Below are positions 10,288 through 21,199 of a stretch of 64,000 nucleotides of DNA, one piece after another. Origin of the DNA: Leguminivora glycinivorella (lineage: Eukaryota; Arthropoda; Insecta; Lepidoptera; Tortricidae); the NCBI RefSeq assembly GCF_023078275.1, contig NC_062978.1, positions 25,689,967-25,753,966 of the forward strand. The letters are read 5' to 3'. Numbering within the stretch: the stretch's first letter is position 1; each line of letters begins with the position of its first letter. The notes beneath the pieces were generated by a model. It worked only from the letters and a program-made list of their open reading frames with translations. It was not told where the DNA came from and did not search any database. Both the position numbers and the translations under genes were made by a program.

Positions 10288-13200
10288 CTGAAATTCGTAA
10301 ACATCAATTGTTTGATTTTGTCTTTCCACTAATAAATATATATATATATATATATATAAATCTTCAAGTGTTGTTACATATAACTTCCAGCCTATATAAA
10401 AAAAACCGGCCAAGTGCGAGTCGGCCTCGCCCACCGAGGGTTCTGTATCCGTACAAACTTACAAAAGTTAAAATAATCTCAAGTATCTCATATGTATAAC
10501 TTTAAAGACTTGACTATAATTACCTACAGAAACAGCGCCAGCTCTCGGCAAATTTGCCGGTATTATATGGTATTTTTTTTTACATTTTCTTCATAATTCT
10601 TTTTTTTCCACAACAAAAAAATATATAAAAAATAGTTTTGATGTGTACAATTTGAGCTCTTTCTAACGATACCCCACTTGACGTAGTAACTTGACATTTA
10701 CAGTTTGCCCACCTTCCATTTTGGCCATTTTCTATAATTAATATTAATATAATACATACATACATACATACATACAATCACGCCTGTATCCCATGAAGGG
10801 GTAGGCTCTTGGCAAATAAGGGGTAGAAAGAAAACGAAACTTTGACATTAAAGTGACATGTTGCCGGCCTCTCGCCTACGCCACAATTTAACCCACTAAC
10901 ATTTTAATATAATATTTTTTTAAATAACAATTTCAGGTTAACAATGTTCATAACTGTTCCAAATTTTAAATTAGTAGCGTAAGTAAGTTTTCGAGATATT
11001 TAGAAATGGTACAGACAGACAGACAGAGCGTCGCCATAAGGGTTCCGTTTGTACCGTTTTGGTACGGAACCCTAAAATTAAAGGTTATGTTGATTAGTGT
11101 CTTACAGTGTTCGCAGTCGCAGGGCTTGGAGTAGCGGCGCAGATCGACGCCGAGCCGGTTGGCGAACTCGCTGCCATAGAACACCAGCAGCTCCGTGAAG
11201 CGCGGCACGATCTTCACAGTCCTAAGAGATTTCACATTAAGAAAAAGTGCGTATCTGAGTCATGCATAATGGATATGACTTATTTTTCAATTTTATTTTA
11301 GCGATTAAGTGACGCATCGTGCATAAGAACCTTACTGTGATTGTAAGCCATATTTTAGAGTAAAATCGCTGTGACGACATGTGATATAATGACATGACGA
11401 AACTATTTTATAAACGTTCCTCAAGGTAGGTTTGTTTGGCTACCCTAAATGGAAGCATGAAAGTATGCAAGATCAATATCTATGAGTAAGCCTCTCCAAA
11501 CCCTTTCGGCCTGTGGAGCTCGGATAGTGGCCCACGTTGGATTTTTCTGAGCAGCAATAAAGACATAGACAAAGAACGTTTATTTTCAGAATTATGTATC
11601 TACGTTACCAATATTACCAGGTGTCTCCGCACTAGGCTGTGCTTGTGTCGCGGAGAACCCTTTCAACCCGGGGAATATGACCCTAAGGAATATATGTGTG
11701 GAGACCCTTGAAAGCACTCGCCTGTAGTAGAGCTCGCCCTGGTACTGGAAGGCGACGAGGTTCTGCTCGGAGTAGCGCCGCGCGCAGTTGACGTAGCGCA
11801 TCCAGTTGGAGTTGTTGGCGTCGCTCGCGTCCACCACGTGACTCGGCTTGTTGTTGCGGTCGTACATCTACGAAACGAATTAAAGACACTACACTCTATC
11901 CATCTACTCGTATCTATTACAATAGGTAGTGAGTAGTGAGGTAGTCTTCTGATAATACTAAGAGTCATTGTAGGTATTGAACTTTCTTTAGGCCACGGTT
12001 TGACTAAGTGTACCTAAGAATTTCATGGGGTTCCCAATTGATTGGATCTAGCTATTTTTTATGATATAGGCAAACGAGAAGACGATCCGCCTGATGTGAA
12101 GCAGTTATCACCGCCCATGGACATAGAAAAAACGAGCAAGAGACCCGTTTTTGGTTTGCCACATATCGAGAAAGTGAGGATGAACTTTGGCGGGAGGAGC
12201 GGTAACAAAAGCGCGACGATGGCACCAAGTCAAAAAGTTCTTCAGAGTATTCTTCAAGGTATTAGAATATAGTAAATATATTATATAAATAGTGATAGTG
12301 AGGACTGACCTGCCACTCGTACCCGGAGTCGACGGCGGTCTTGAGGCGGCGGCCGCGGTAGGGCCCGAAGCGCACGCCGCTGGGCAGCGTCAGCGTGCTG
12401 AACACGCCTATTCCCGCCCCTGACATACAACGAGTTTTTAAATAGTCTACAGAACCCACAGTCTACAGAAAAAATATGTGCAAAAAAGCCTAAAGCTTGG
12501 ATTTGTAGTACAACACTACTTTTGCTGCTGATGTACACTAAACTCTATAAAAGCTAGCTATCTCCTGAAGTAAGAAAACAATAGCTTGCGATTTAGGTAC
12601 TTACTTACAATCACAAGTACAATAGTCTCACTTAGGAACTGATTAAAAGTAAGTATGTTCAATATTTAGGACCAAGGAAACAAGGTAAAAATCTAAAAAT
12701 AATAGTTACATATTTACCCCCTTACTCATAAACCTTCACTACAGTTATTATTAAGCCCATAAAGTTCGTTTGTCACTTTCTATCACGCTAATACGCCGGA
12801 AAGTGACAAACGAACTTTACCGGTTTGATAACTTTACTTTATGAATTAAACCCTAAACTGGCACCCCTGACTATTAAAAGGACAACTAATCTATGCCAAC
12901 TACATACCTACTAATAAAAATACAGATCTAATCTAATCGCCTTCTATGTATAAACCTGGTATGTAGGAGTAGGCAAGATGCAGGAAGACCCTCGGCACGG
13001 TGAGCGCGGCGCGAGGCACGAACGCGGGCAGCCCCGTCACGGCGGGCACCTGACACATGCAAGCACTACACTACTACCCAGCAAGCAACATTCGTGCCCC
13101 CGGCAAAATCATATAATTTCTGGCGAAATTAAATCGGTCCGTAGTTCGTAGTACCTAGTTCATTTATTGTGTGCATCAGAATGACTGACCAAAGTGGCAG

Positions 13201-16200
13201 ATCGATGTTGGAGTACCATCAGCATTTACTACCTATTTGCTACTATTATTTACCTATATTGACATATTTGCTACCTAAGTTAAAAAAAAAAGATTTTCCA
13301 AAAATAATGTGGGCAGTCATTCTGACGTCAGGATGACTGCCCAAACTGAGTATGTCGGGGTTGGTCCCCCTATTTTGCAACAATGTATATACTATGATTT
13401 ACTACCTATTTGCTACCTACACATATATTTTTTTCAGATTTTTTAGGTAAAAAATAACGATTTTATGAGCAAAGTATTATTTTTAGAGATTTCTTCCATA
13501 AAGTGGGCAGTCATTCTGACGTCAGGATGACTGCCCAAACTGAGTATGTCGAGGTTGGACCCCCTAATTTGCAACAATGAATGTACTATGATTTACTACC
13601 TATTTGCTACCTGCACATATATTTTTTTCGGATTTTTTAGGCCAAGATTAACGGTTTTATAAGCAAAATAGTTTTTTTGTAGAAATGTGTTTCATAAAGT
13701 GGGCAGTCATTCATACTTCAAGTTGGACCCCCTAATTTGCAACATTATATGTCCTATGATTTACTACCCATTTGCCTACTTACATAATATAATATGTATG
13801 TTTTCAGATTTTTTTAAATATGAAAAATTTAATAAAATGAAATAAATATAGGCCCCAAGGCCCCATTTGCCTACCTACATAATATTATTTGTATGTTTTC
13901 AGATTTTATTTATAAATAAATAAAATGAAAATGTATAGATATTATATGTAGGTAGCAAAGGTAGTAAATCATAGGACATAGAATGTTGCAAATTAGGGGG
14001 TCCAACTTGAAGTATGAACGACTGCCCACTTTATGAAACATATTTCTACAAAAAAACTAATTGCTTATAAAATCGTTATTCTTTGCCTAAAAAATCGGAA
14101 AAAAATATATGTGCAGGTAGCAAATAGGTAGTAAATCATAGTACATACATTGTTGCAAATTAGGGGGTCCAACCTCGACATACTCAGTTTGGGCAGTCAT
14201 CCTGACGTCAGAATGACTGCCTACTTTATGGAAGAAATCTCTAAAAATAATACTTTGCTCATAAAATCGTTATTTTTTACCTAAAAAATCTGGAAAAAAT
14301 ATATGTGTAGGTAGCAAATAGGTAGTAAATCATAGTATATACATTGTTGCAAATTAGGGGGCCCAACCCCGACATACTCAGTTTAGGCAGTCATCCTGAC
14401 GTCAGAATGACTGCCCACATTATTTTTGGAAAATCTTTTTTCTAACTTAGGTAGCAAATATGTCAATATAGGTAGTAAATAGTAGCAAATAGGTAGTAAA
14501 TGCTGATGGTACTCCAACATCGATCTGCCACTTTGGTCAGTCATTCTGATGCACACCATTTATTGCAGATAAGTGTAAATCCAAACATGTAAGTACCTAG
14601 GCATTCGGCGAATATGCGTGTTGCCATCTAGTGCTATAAAACCGGCCAAGAGCGTGTCGGGCCACGCGCAGTGTAGGGTTCCGTAGTTTTTCGTATTTTT
14701 CTCAAAAACTACTGAACCTATCAAGTTAAAAACAATTTTCCTAGAAAGTCTTTATAAAGTTCTACTTTGGTGATTTTTTTCATATTTTTTAAACATATGG
14801 TTCAAAAGTTAGAGGGGGGGGGGACGCACTTTTTTTCCTTTAGGAGCGATTATTTCCGAAAATATGAATATTATCAAAAAACGATCTTAGTAAACCCTTA
14901 TTCATTTTTAAATACCTATCCAACAATATATCACACGTTGGGGTTGGAATGAAAAAAAATATCAGCCCCCACTTTACATGTAGGGGGGGTACCCTAATAA
15001 AACATGTTTTTCCATTTTTTATTTTTGCACTTTGTTGGCGTGATTGATATACACATTGGTACCAAATTTCAGCTTTCTAGTGCTTACGGTTACTGAGATT
15101 ATCCGCGGACGGACGGACGGACGGACGGACGGACGGACAGACAGACATGGCGAAACTATAAGGGTTCCTAGTTGACTACGGAACCCTAAAAAGGAAATTA
15201 ATGAGGCGCCATACAACTCCAGCTTCCTAGGACAGCGGTGCCGTCATATAGCCAAGTAGAAGCCGTCGGTGGCCGTTACCATACAACCAAAACATACAAA
15301 ATTAAGCGGTTGTGTATGGAGTCATTGGAGACAGACAGCCGCTGTATATCCTAGAAACCCTTATGCCATTGTAGAACTATGTCATAGTGACGTAATGAAT
15401 CAGATTGTAAGAAATCTTTTTCTGCTTGTTATTTTGACATAGTTGTAGAGTGGCCTAGGGTACCAATTGGTTGACTGTACAATGACACAAAATTGTAGAT
15501 CATGCTTCTCGTGCTCTTATCAAACAAAACTTATGCAATCCCGGGTAAATATCCATGCAGTAAAAAATCTAATCGTTTGAGATATAATGCAGTATGTTTT
15601 GTCAGTGCCACACCGACTTAAAAAACTTACGTGTAAAGTACAAGTCAGGCACAATAGGTATAGATTTTTTTTTTGATAGGACAGGGAGGTAGGTACACTT
15701 GGTACATATCTAAAGCTATCCGTTCCATTTCCATCTAAATCACGGTGTTCAATAAGCGATAATCATTATGATATCAGTAGACCATAATTCTCTAAAGGTA
15801 CGACATGACATACAAATGTCTTTAGCTGTGAACTTAATTTTTTAATGAAAATTAACTTGGTAACATAGCATCTTAGCTTCACTTGCATACTTATCTTAGC
15901 AATATACCATACAGAAAAGAATAACATAATATTTTAAGTAAATACTAGGTAGGTGATATATATGAGGACATCGATAATGATATACATATGAAGACATCCA
16001 ATACAAGTTTTACAAAGAGCTTACCTTGTCATCAGGTATAACAAGTAACGGACCATGTATTGCGCAGTACTCATACACATAGTCCCGGCACTCAGAACAG
16101 TCTGTAACAATATATCCAGGCTATACAGAATGTCTTTTAATAGCGAGTCAGTAAGGGCAGCTATGAGATTGTAGGGGGTAGGGCATAGCGAATGAAATTC

Positions 16201-17506
16201 CGCTTTGCGTGGTAGGGCACAGCACAGCGGATATCATCTCGCTCGAATCTAGAGCAGAGCCCAACTGGGGTAGTACCTCCGCCTTACAAAAGACCGCAGC
16301 CAAATAGCACTAGACCCTATATAGTGTTGTGTTCCTGCCGGTGAGTAAGGCTGCCAGAGCTCAACGAGTGTGCGGTGTGCTGATGACGGGAGGACTTACG
16401 GAACCGACTTATTCCGTCTATTGTCCTTTGAGTCGTCAGCAACCCGAACCCTTCTTGGAACTTGTACACTCCTTTTTGCTGTGTATTTAACACAGCAAAA
16501 GGGAATATACAAGTTTCTAATGGGGTGGCAACGCGCATGTGACACTCTTTGAGTTGCAGGCGTCTATAGCTTACGGCGACCGCTTTCCATCAGGCGGGAC
16601 GTACGCTTGTTTGCCACCGACGTAGTATAAAAAAAGATTCCGTGGTCCTACGCGGAAATGGTCTACGCCGGAGACCTTCCATCGATTTCAAATGGATGAG
16701 AAATGGCATTTACAGATTTTGGAAAAAGATACAGATAATACATATACTTACAGGATCAAAAGCTTGTATGGGACTAAAAAAAATTCAGGCTAGAAAAGTC
16801 ACAAATCGCGAAAAACTTTTCCCATACAATTTGTATGAAAGAAAAAGAAAATTGGCATGTTGTGTTTAGGCATTTGTGACTTTTCTAGTGGGAATTTTAT
16901 TTTAGTCCCATACAAGCTTTTGATCGTGTATAGGTATGATATCGCTTGGCGTCAAAAAAAAGTTTGTCAAAAATGCCCTTTTTCTCGCATCCTCTGTATG
17001 TTTTTCATCATATTGAAATCGATGGATGGTCTCTTCAGACCATTTTCGCGTAGGCCTACGGGATCTCATAGCTGTCCTTACTGACCCGCTATCAAAATAC
17101 ACCCTGTATGTATACCCAACTGGCACAAGTCTATGACATTACTTAACGATTAACGATAGTAAAACCAGATGCCTTGCTGATTTGGTTTTGGTTTCCTTAA
17201 CGATACAAGTGCGGAAAAGAGAGAGTTCGAAACGAGGGGTGATTTCAGTTGTGTTTTATATCGACACGAGTTACGAATTCCCTCTTCAAACGCGTATCAT
17301 ACGACGTTTTTCAGCACATAAACGCCCCTTTGAAGTTTCGACCCATTCGACCTATCAGAATAATACATTATTACGATACAAGTGCGATAAATAAGAAATT
17401 CTAAAAGAGTAGAGAGTGTTTACTTACAAATGAATTCATCAAAGGGTGGTTCCTCTGGCTCGTAGTAGCATACACGAGGCCGCTTTCTTAGAGTGAAACC
17501 GCTCAT
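8435..17506 (-). CDS. Prdm9-like: PRDM9-like PR/SET-domain zinc-finger protein (7 exons)
   Basis: Joining 17506-17428, 16101-16025, 13049-12956, 12419-12310, 11867-11722, 11221-11106 and 10287-8435 gives 2475 bases: 824 codons plus a stop, with every exon phase matching. Residues about 27-45 form a Cys/His knuckle (YCSEC...YCAIHGP). Residues about 80-200 form the PR/SET domain, with FGPYRG, NWMRYVNCAR and ELLVFYGSEF. These match the PRDM9 family block by block, including the tyrosine that in PRDM9 is catalytic. Residues 311-823 carry 18 C2H2-type fingers. By analogy with PRDM9 the protein would bind specific DNA in the nucleus and trimethylate H3K4/K36; that function is inferred. KRAB and SSXRD domains were not found. 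A splice-acceptor-like TCTAG sits just before the chosen ATG, so further 5' exons are possible. Confidence 0.85.
8618..9706 (-). repeat. Coding minisatellite: 13 tandem 84-bp zinc-finger units
   Basis: Units of 84 bp (two are 78 bp, lacking the Arg-Pro codons of the linker) encode TGERPFKCDQCSAAF fingers. Contact residues at helix positions -1/3/6 include Q/S/S, I/S/R, E/S/K, E/R/K, V/H/S and Q/N/R, while the framework is almost invariant. Higher-order duplication is visible: a 3-finger, 246-bp block recurs (the GAATTC landmarks at 8855 and 9101), and a 2-finger, 168-bp block recurs (the landmarks at 9291 and 9459). Confidence 0.9.
10402..11077 (-). mobile_element. Interspersed repeat of the ACCGGCCAAG...GGAACCCTA family
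   Basis: It starts ACCGGCCAAGTGCGAGTCGG and ends GGTACGGAACCCTA. It contains a (TACA)n tract at about 10752-10775 and a CAGA run before the end. It fills most of the intron between exons 7 and 6 of the PRDM9-like gene. Relatives are at 14637-15190 and 58690-59273. A (TA)n tract lies just outside at 10334-10358. Confidence 0.6.
11106..11221 (-). CDS. Prdm9-like: PRDM9-like exon 6: end of PR/SET domain
   Basis: The exon runs from a TTAG acceptor to a GTAAGA donor. It encodes the C-terminal PR/SET block TVKIVPRFTELLVFYGSEF, equivalent to the PRDM9 ELLVWYG motif with the catalytic-position tyrosine kept. It then ends in a CDCEHC cysteine cluster that resembles a post-SET motif. Confidence 0.85.
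11222..11721. other. Intron 5 of the PRDM9-like gene
   Basis: No repeat or RNA was recognised. The intron starts with GC rather than GT on the minus strand. Confidence 0.5.
11722..11867 (-). CDS. Prdm9-like: PRDM9-like exon 5: PR/SET core
   Basis: The exon encodes NWMRYVNCARRYSEQNLVAF, the most diagnostic PRDM9-type block, plus GELYY and a split Arg codon. The donor is AG|GCGAGT, a GC-AG intron; only this choice keeps both the phase and the family alignment with exon 6. Confidence 0.85.
12055..12145. repeat. Short transposon-derived repeat
   Basis: The GGCAAACGAGAAGACGATCC stretch followed by ACCGCCCATGGACAT resembles a very common lepidopteran repeat, recognised from memory. The overlapping 76-codon open frame is not considered a gene. 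Confidence 0.35.
12310..12419 (-). CDS. Prdm9-like: PRDM9-like exon 4: N-terminal half of PR/SET
   Basis: It encodes GAGIGVFSTLTLPSGVRFGP and YRGRRLKTAVDSGYEWQ, matching the PRDM9 AGLGV...FGPYEG block. It begins by completing a Gly codon from exon 3 and ends in phase 0 at CAG|GTCAGT. Confidence 0.85.
12762..12822. repeat. Short intronic hairpin
   Basis: AAAGTTCGTTTGTCACTTTC pairs with its complement about 20 bases later. It is probably the core of a small MITE. Confidence 0.5.
12956..13049 (-). CDS. Prdm9-like: PRDM9-like exon 3: link between knuckle and PR/SET
   Basis: It encodes VPAVTGLPAFVPRAALTVP and a short hydrophobic segment ending YIPG. The spacing to exon 4 is equivalent to the PRDM9 RSALSLP...GIPQ region, one residue longer. 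The acceptor is GTCAG and the donor CCAG|GTTTAT. Confidence 0.8.
13161..14564. mobile_element. 1388-bp fold-back transposon with 8-bp target duplication
   Basis: The element spans 13169-14556 and is flanked on both sides by CATTTATT (13161-13168 and 14557-14564). The termini GTGTGCATCAGAATGACTGA are inverted, and the inversion continues through almost the whole element to a centre near 13855. Each arm holds repeated modules containing GGGCAGTCATTCTGACGTCA and GATTTACTACCTATTTGCTA. There is no coding region. An 8-bp duplication is compatible with hAT-like elements, but the class is uncertain. It sits in the intron between PRDM9-like exons 2 and 3. Confidence 0.8.
14637..15190 (-). mobile_element. 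ACCGGCCAAG-family repeat
   Basis: It begins ACCGGCCAAGAGCGTGTCGG and ends GGAACCCTAAAA, with a G8 run and a (GGAC)n tract at 15107-15137. A full inverted copy lies at 58690-59273. Confidence 0.65.
15191..16024. other. Intronic DNA without recognised content
   Basis: This is part of the PRDM9-like intron between exons 2 and 3. No gene, RNA or clear repeat was seen. Confidence 0.45.
16025..16101 (-). CDS. Prdm9-like: PRDM9-like exon 2: cysteine knuckle
   Basis: It encodes CSECRDYVYEYCAIHGPLLV then IPDDK. The Cys-x2-Cys...Cys-x2-His pattern just before the PR domain is characteristic of the PRDM9/7 branch. The acceptor is TTACAG and the donor AAG|GTAAGC, phase 0. Confidence 0.85.
16126..17106. 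mobile_element. Large fold-back, mariner-like non-autonomous element
   Basis: The ends are CAGAATGTCTTTTAATAGCG and the complement of CGCTATCAAAATACACCCTG, each bordered by TA. The inversion continues inward (AGTCAGTAAG, then paired arms near 16650 and 17040, and AAAAGCTTGTATGGGACTAA near 16755 paired with 16905). A SINE-like insertion lies at 16499-16636. Its left end is 24 bp from the PRDM9-like exon 2 acceptor. Confidence 0.6.
16499..16636 (+). mobile_element. SINE-like short retroelement
   Basis: The 138-bp unit runs from AAGGGAATATACAAGTTTCT to CACCGACGTAGTATAAAAAA with an A-rich tail. A close copy is at 57692-57827. Confidence 0.6.
17193..17395. repeat. Interspersed repeat (GTACAAGTGCG family)
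   Basis: It shares GATACAAGTGCGGAAAAG, ATCGACACGAGTTACGAATT and CGACGTTTTTCAG with the segment at 37975-38165, so both belong to one family. Confidence 0.5.
17428..17506 (-). CDS. Prdm9-like: PRDM9-like exon 1 as modelled (start codon)
   Basis: The ATG at 17506 opens MSGFTLRKRPRVCYYEPEEP, then PFDEFI, and stops in phase 1 at the GTAAGT donor. The basic-then-acidic stretch before the knuckle is like the region between SSXRD and knuckle in PRDM9. TTGTTCTAG ends three bases before the ATG on the coding strand, so this may be an internal exon and the true start may lie further 5'. Confidence 0.65.
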
Positions 17507-18009
17507 CTTCTAGAACAAGATGGAAACAATTGAAATCGGCTATTTATTAAGTTACTTTCCTGAAATGCAATTCTGATAAAACAAACTTAAATTACCTACC
17601 TACCTATTAATAATGTAGAAAATAAATAGGAAAAGTAACAACATACTTAAAGGATTATGAGCACGATTGGTAAGTACACTAATTACGAATTGATAGTGAA
17701 GAATTGGTTGATAGCTTATTATTTATTACTCATGGCTGACAGTAAATTTAATGTTAATAATACTTAATTACCTTCGTTTGATAAAATAATCAATTTAACC
17801 TGGTTCAATGCAGAGAAAAGAGAGAGGAAAGAAGTTTTTAGGAGCACCTGCCTAAAGTACCCAATAAAATGAAAACGAATGATTGATTCCCGCCATTTTC
17901 AACTTTTTACCGCCAACTTTTTTTTAAACGGGTCCAAATCAAACCTAAGTTTCCAGACTTTCTCACCAAATATTTCTACAGATCGTGTAGCTCGGGTATG
18001 CGATTTCAT

Positions 18010-18296
18010 AATAGAACCGTTTTTCCCCCGAAGGGTAAAAAACGGATATTTAGGTTCCTGCCGAAGCTTGAACCACTAATGAGATTAACACCTTCATAAC
18101 TCGGCCCTAATCGAGTGAATTCCTCGACTAGTAGCGCCATCTGGCGCGCCAGTCAAGTATTAGTGTCGCCCGGTTACCAGCGCTCGGCTGCTTTTTCCTC
18201 AGTACCTTTAGCCGGCAAGGCCCTTAAGGGTGGTTCAAGCTTCGGCAGGAACCTAAATATCCGTTTTTTACCCTTCGGGGGAAAAACGGTTCTATT
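18010..18296. mobile_element. MITE with 67-bp inverted repeats
   Basis: The arms 18010-18076 and 18230-18296 are inverted (AATAGAACCGTTTTTCCCCC at the outer end, CTTGAACCAC at the inner end). The interior with TAGCGCCATCTGGCGCGCCA recurs inverted at 33343-33496. Confidence 0.75.
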
Positions 18297-18329
18297 TAGG
18301 TGTCCGTGCCTTCGCTTGAACCACTAATG

Positions 18330-20640
18330 AGACGTGTTTAAACCTCTGCCGGCGCTGGTTAGGGCGTACTGTGACTGATATACTTTATTTATACAGAAAT
18401 TTCATAATAAGAAATAGGAAGGTATACCTACAAAGGGAAGTTTCAAAATTTAGCCACTAAGGTTTCATGAGTTGAAACTGACAGCACATCACAGTTATCC
18501 ATTATGACTCTATGATGGTGGTGAATCACTTAATTTATGTATAACATAAAACCGACAGGAAGCCAGTAGTTAATAGATCGGTATTATAATATTTACGGAA
18601 ATAAAACCTGTTATTTCAATAACATTTTTGTGAGAAAATATCTGTAGCAACCTAAACTCTGAAGAGCTTCCCTTCATCAATGGGTGTTACATCAACGTCG
18701 GCAAAATTTGTCTCACGTTTCCCTTTCAATAGTCCCTAGTCAGAAGAAGATCATATACATGTTTTTTGTCTTATAAATTCACCAAGATACTAGTCTTCTT
18801 CTGCTTAAGATAACTATAATTATATCATGTAACTATAATACACAATTATATCATAGCACTGCCATGAGCATTATGACATTATGTTGAAATTTTTATTTTT
18901 CATGTAAATTGATTACTGTACCATAAGTAATGTATCTCCGAATATGCACATATTATTGTTAGTATACAGAGTAATAAGCAATATTGACATAGCTTAAACA
19001 TTGTCTTACATAGCCCACTGCCAAATGTCAACATTTCCCATTGCATAATGTGATATGAATTCTGTATATGAAATATACATTTGTCAAAATAATTGAAATG
19101 GACGCTTGAGTTGGGAGAAATTGCACGCTATCATATGTTAATTTGTAATGTATACCCACATCACGATAATGTATGCGTTACTGCTGGACTGGTAGCAAAA
19201 CGGCAAATAAGATGATAATACATTTTCGGCTTCTGACTGAATTGACAATACCATGGCCATGATTAGCTAAGGATCCATATAATAAAAGGTAAGCTCCTAC
19301 TCAAAGTCTTTACGAGAACGGAAACTATGCAAATTTTTCCTATTAAATTAAAATGGGTCAACTGAGCAAAAAGCTTTGGGATACAATCGATTGAAACGAA
19401 TCAATGATCTAATGAGTCACACATACTTAGGCGAAGGTCAAATGAAGGCAATTATTTCTAATTAAATTGACTTTGATACTTCCATGAATATACATGAATG
19501 TTAATGCGGGAATCCTCTCTACACTGTACTCGTCAACTTTATTTAGTCTTTTACTATGTCTAGCTAGTATGCTTTTTTCGATATTTGAAATATTTAATTT
19601 GTGTTTGAACAATTATGAATATGTGATGCATATATTTTTAGGCTTATCATTTTTATGACTTATGTGCTGACTAGCCGAATTTATAAAGGGAAAATTGTAC
19701 GATTCGTGAGCTAGTAATTCTAAAACATTACGACTTATGGCTCTTTAGTCCATTTCGATATTCTAATAAGAACGTAAGACGACAGATAACTCTTCAAATA
19801 AGGGTTAATGATGTACGATTACCCATTTATAATTAAAATTCAGTCATCAGCTTAAAATAGTAAATAGTTTTCTTTTCAGAACTTTCGTAATTTATCACCA
19901 AATTGCAAAGCAATATATTCTATATTGCTCTTTTGTGCAAATAATATAAATGTCTCACGTTCTTTATAAACTGATGTATACACATAAACATACGGGTTAA
20001 TATTTACTGTATTCTTGCTTATTTCCCAAAATCCATATGCAGCGGGACTTCCCATAAACAAGATGCAACTGTTATGTAGGGTAATACCTGATTCTACAAT
20101 TATATCGAGATGACAATTATTTATTTATCGTATGGCATATAATTAGAATTTTCTTAAAAGTCGTACGTACGCACGGCTGTAGCATGTATCGCCACGGACG
20201 ATGACAATGGTATTTACACTTGCCTGTCATTCGAGACCAATAGGTCAAAATATCGTAGCTATAAGTACCTACTGCGTACCTTAAGCGCTGAGCTTTTATT
20301 TTTCATTTAGGTTTCAAGACCTTACTTCTGATAAATATAGTTCATCAATATCTATTTAAACGGCAATAATTTTAAGTTTTCTGTTACCACTAGAAACCCA
20401 TTTTGCCTAGAATCTGCGCTCCCTTTTATGAGTGTCCTAACAAATTCTTGTATGTCAGGTATATTAGTAGTCCGAAGTCTTCTAAATTAAGTCATAAGTC
20501 ACAGTAATGTTATAAACATCATATTTCTAGTTCCTTACACTAAATTCAATTGGGACTGGGACTCGTCCTCTGACCTTACGAACCGTTTTTGAATAAGTTG
20601 TGGCGTCTCCTCTGTTACTGACAAATAGTCGCGCCGCAAA
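18330..20640. other. Intergenic AT-rich DNA
   Basis: I see no convincing exon, RNA gene or structured repeat on either strand. No sequence resembling a KRAB box, which might extend the PRDM9-like gene, was recognised. Confidence 0.45.
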
Positions 20641-20688
20641 ATTTTAATAAATGGCGCTTAGTAAGCAACTGCGGAAATGTGTATCGAT

Positions 20689-20714
20689 CCTACAACGCGC
20701 TAATGGAGTTCCAA
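20689..20714. repeat. Target-site duplication, left copy
   Basis: CCTACAACGCGCTAATGGAG plus TTCCAA occurs here and at 26868-26893, on either side of the retrotransposon. Confidence 0.75.
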
Positions 20715-20995
20715 GACAAGACAAGACAAGACAAGAGACGCCGTACCCAGCCAGGACATGCCTGCTCCGGACTAGCCGGCGTACCAGGGGGCGTAGTTTT
20801 GTGGGGAGTGACACGCTCAGGGATAGGGGGAGGATAGTCAATCAGCCGGCTATGCAGCCTTGAGCCAATATTGGAAGGTAGGAGGGGTAGGTTAAGTCAT
20901 TAAAGGAGAGCGTTAGAAAATTAATATGTCTGTTCCTCGTTTTAGTTTCGATTAGCTAACTAACTTGTTTCGAGTTAGCTGTATGCAATATAATC

Positions 20996-21199
20996 TTAGA
21001 ATTCTGGCTGCTCGTCGATTCGATGGTCTACTTCTTCTTCTGATTCGCTGTCGGTCTCTTCTAGTGTATAAATTTCTCTTGCTGCTTTTACGAATTGGCT
21101 TTTGTCCTCTGCCATGTTGAGCCATTCGGAAGGATGTCTGGGGTAATATTCCATGTCTTGCATCAGTGAATTTTCCCACGTGTAGATAGGTCTGCCCAC
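20996..21199 (-). pseudogene. Retrotransposon C-terminal tail (frameshifted)
   Basis: The frame GRPIYTWENSLMQDMEYY... continues the reverse-transcriptase protein in another frame. The Arg-Pro...Trp arrangement is like RTE-type C-termini. It ends in an acidic Glu/Ser stretch. Confidence 0.55.
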
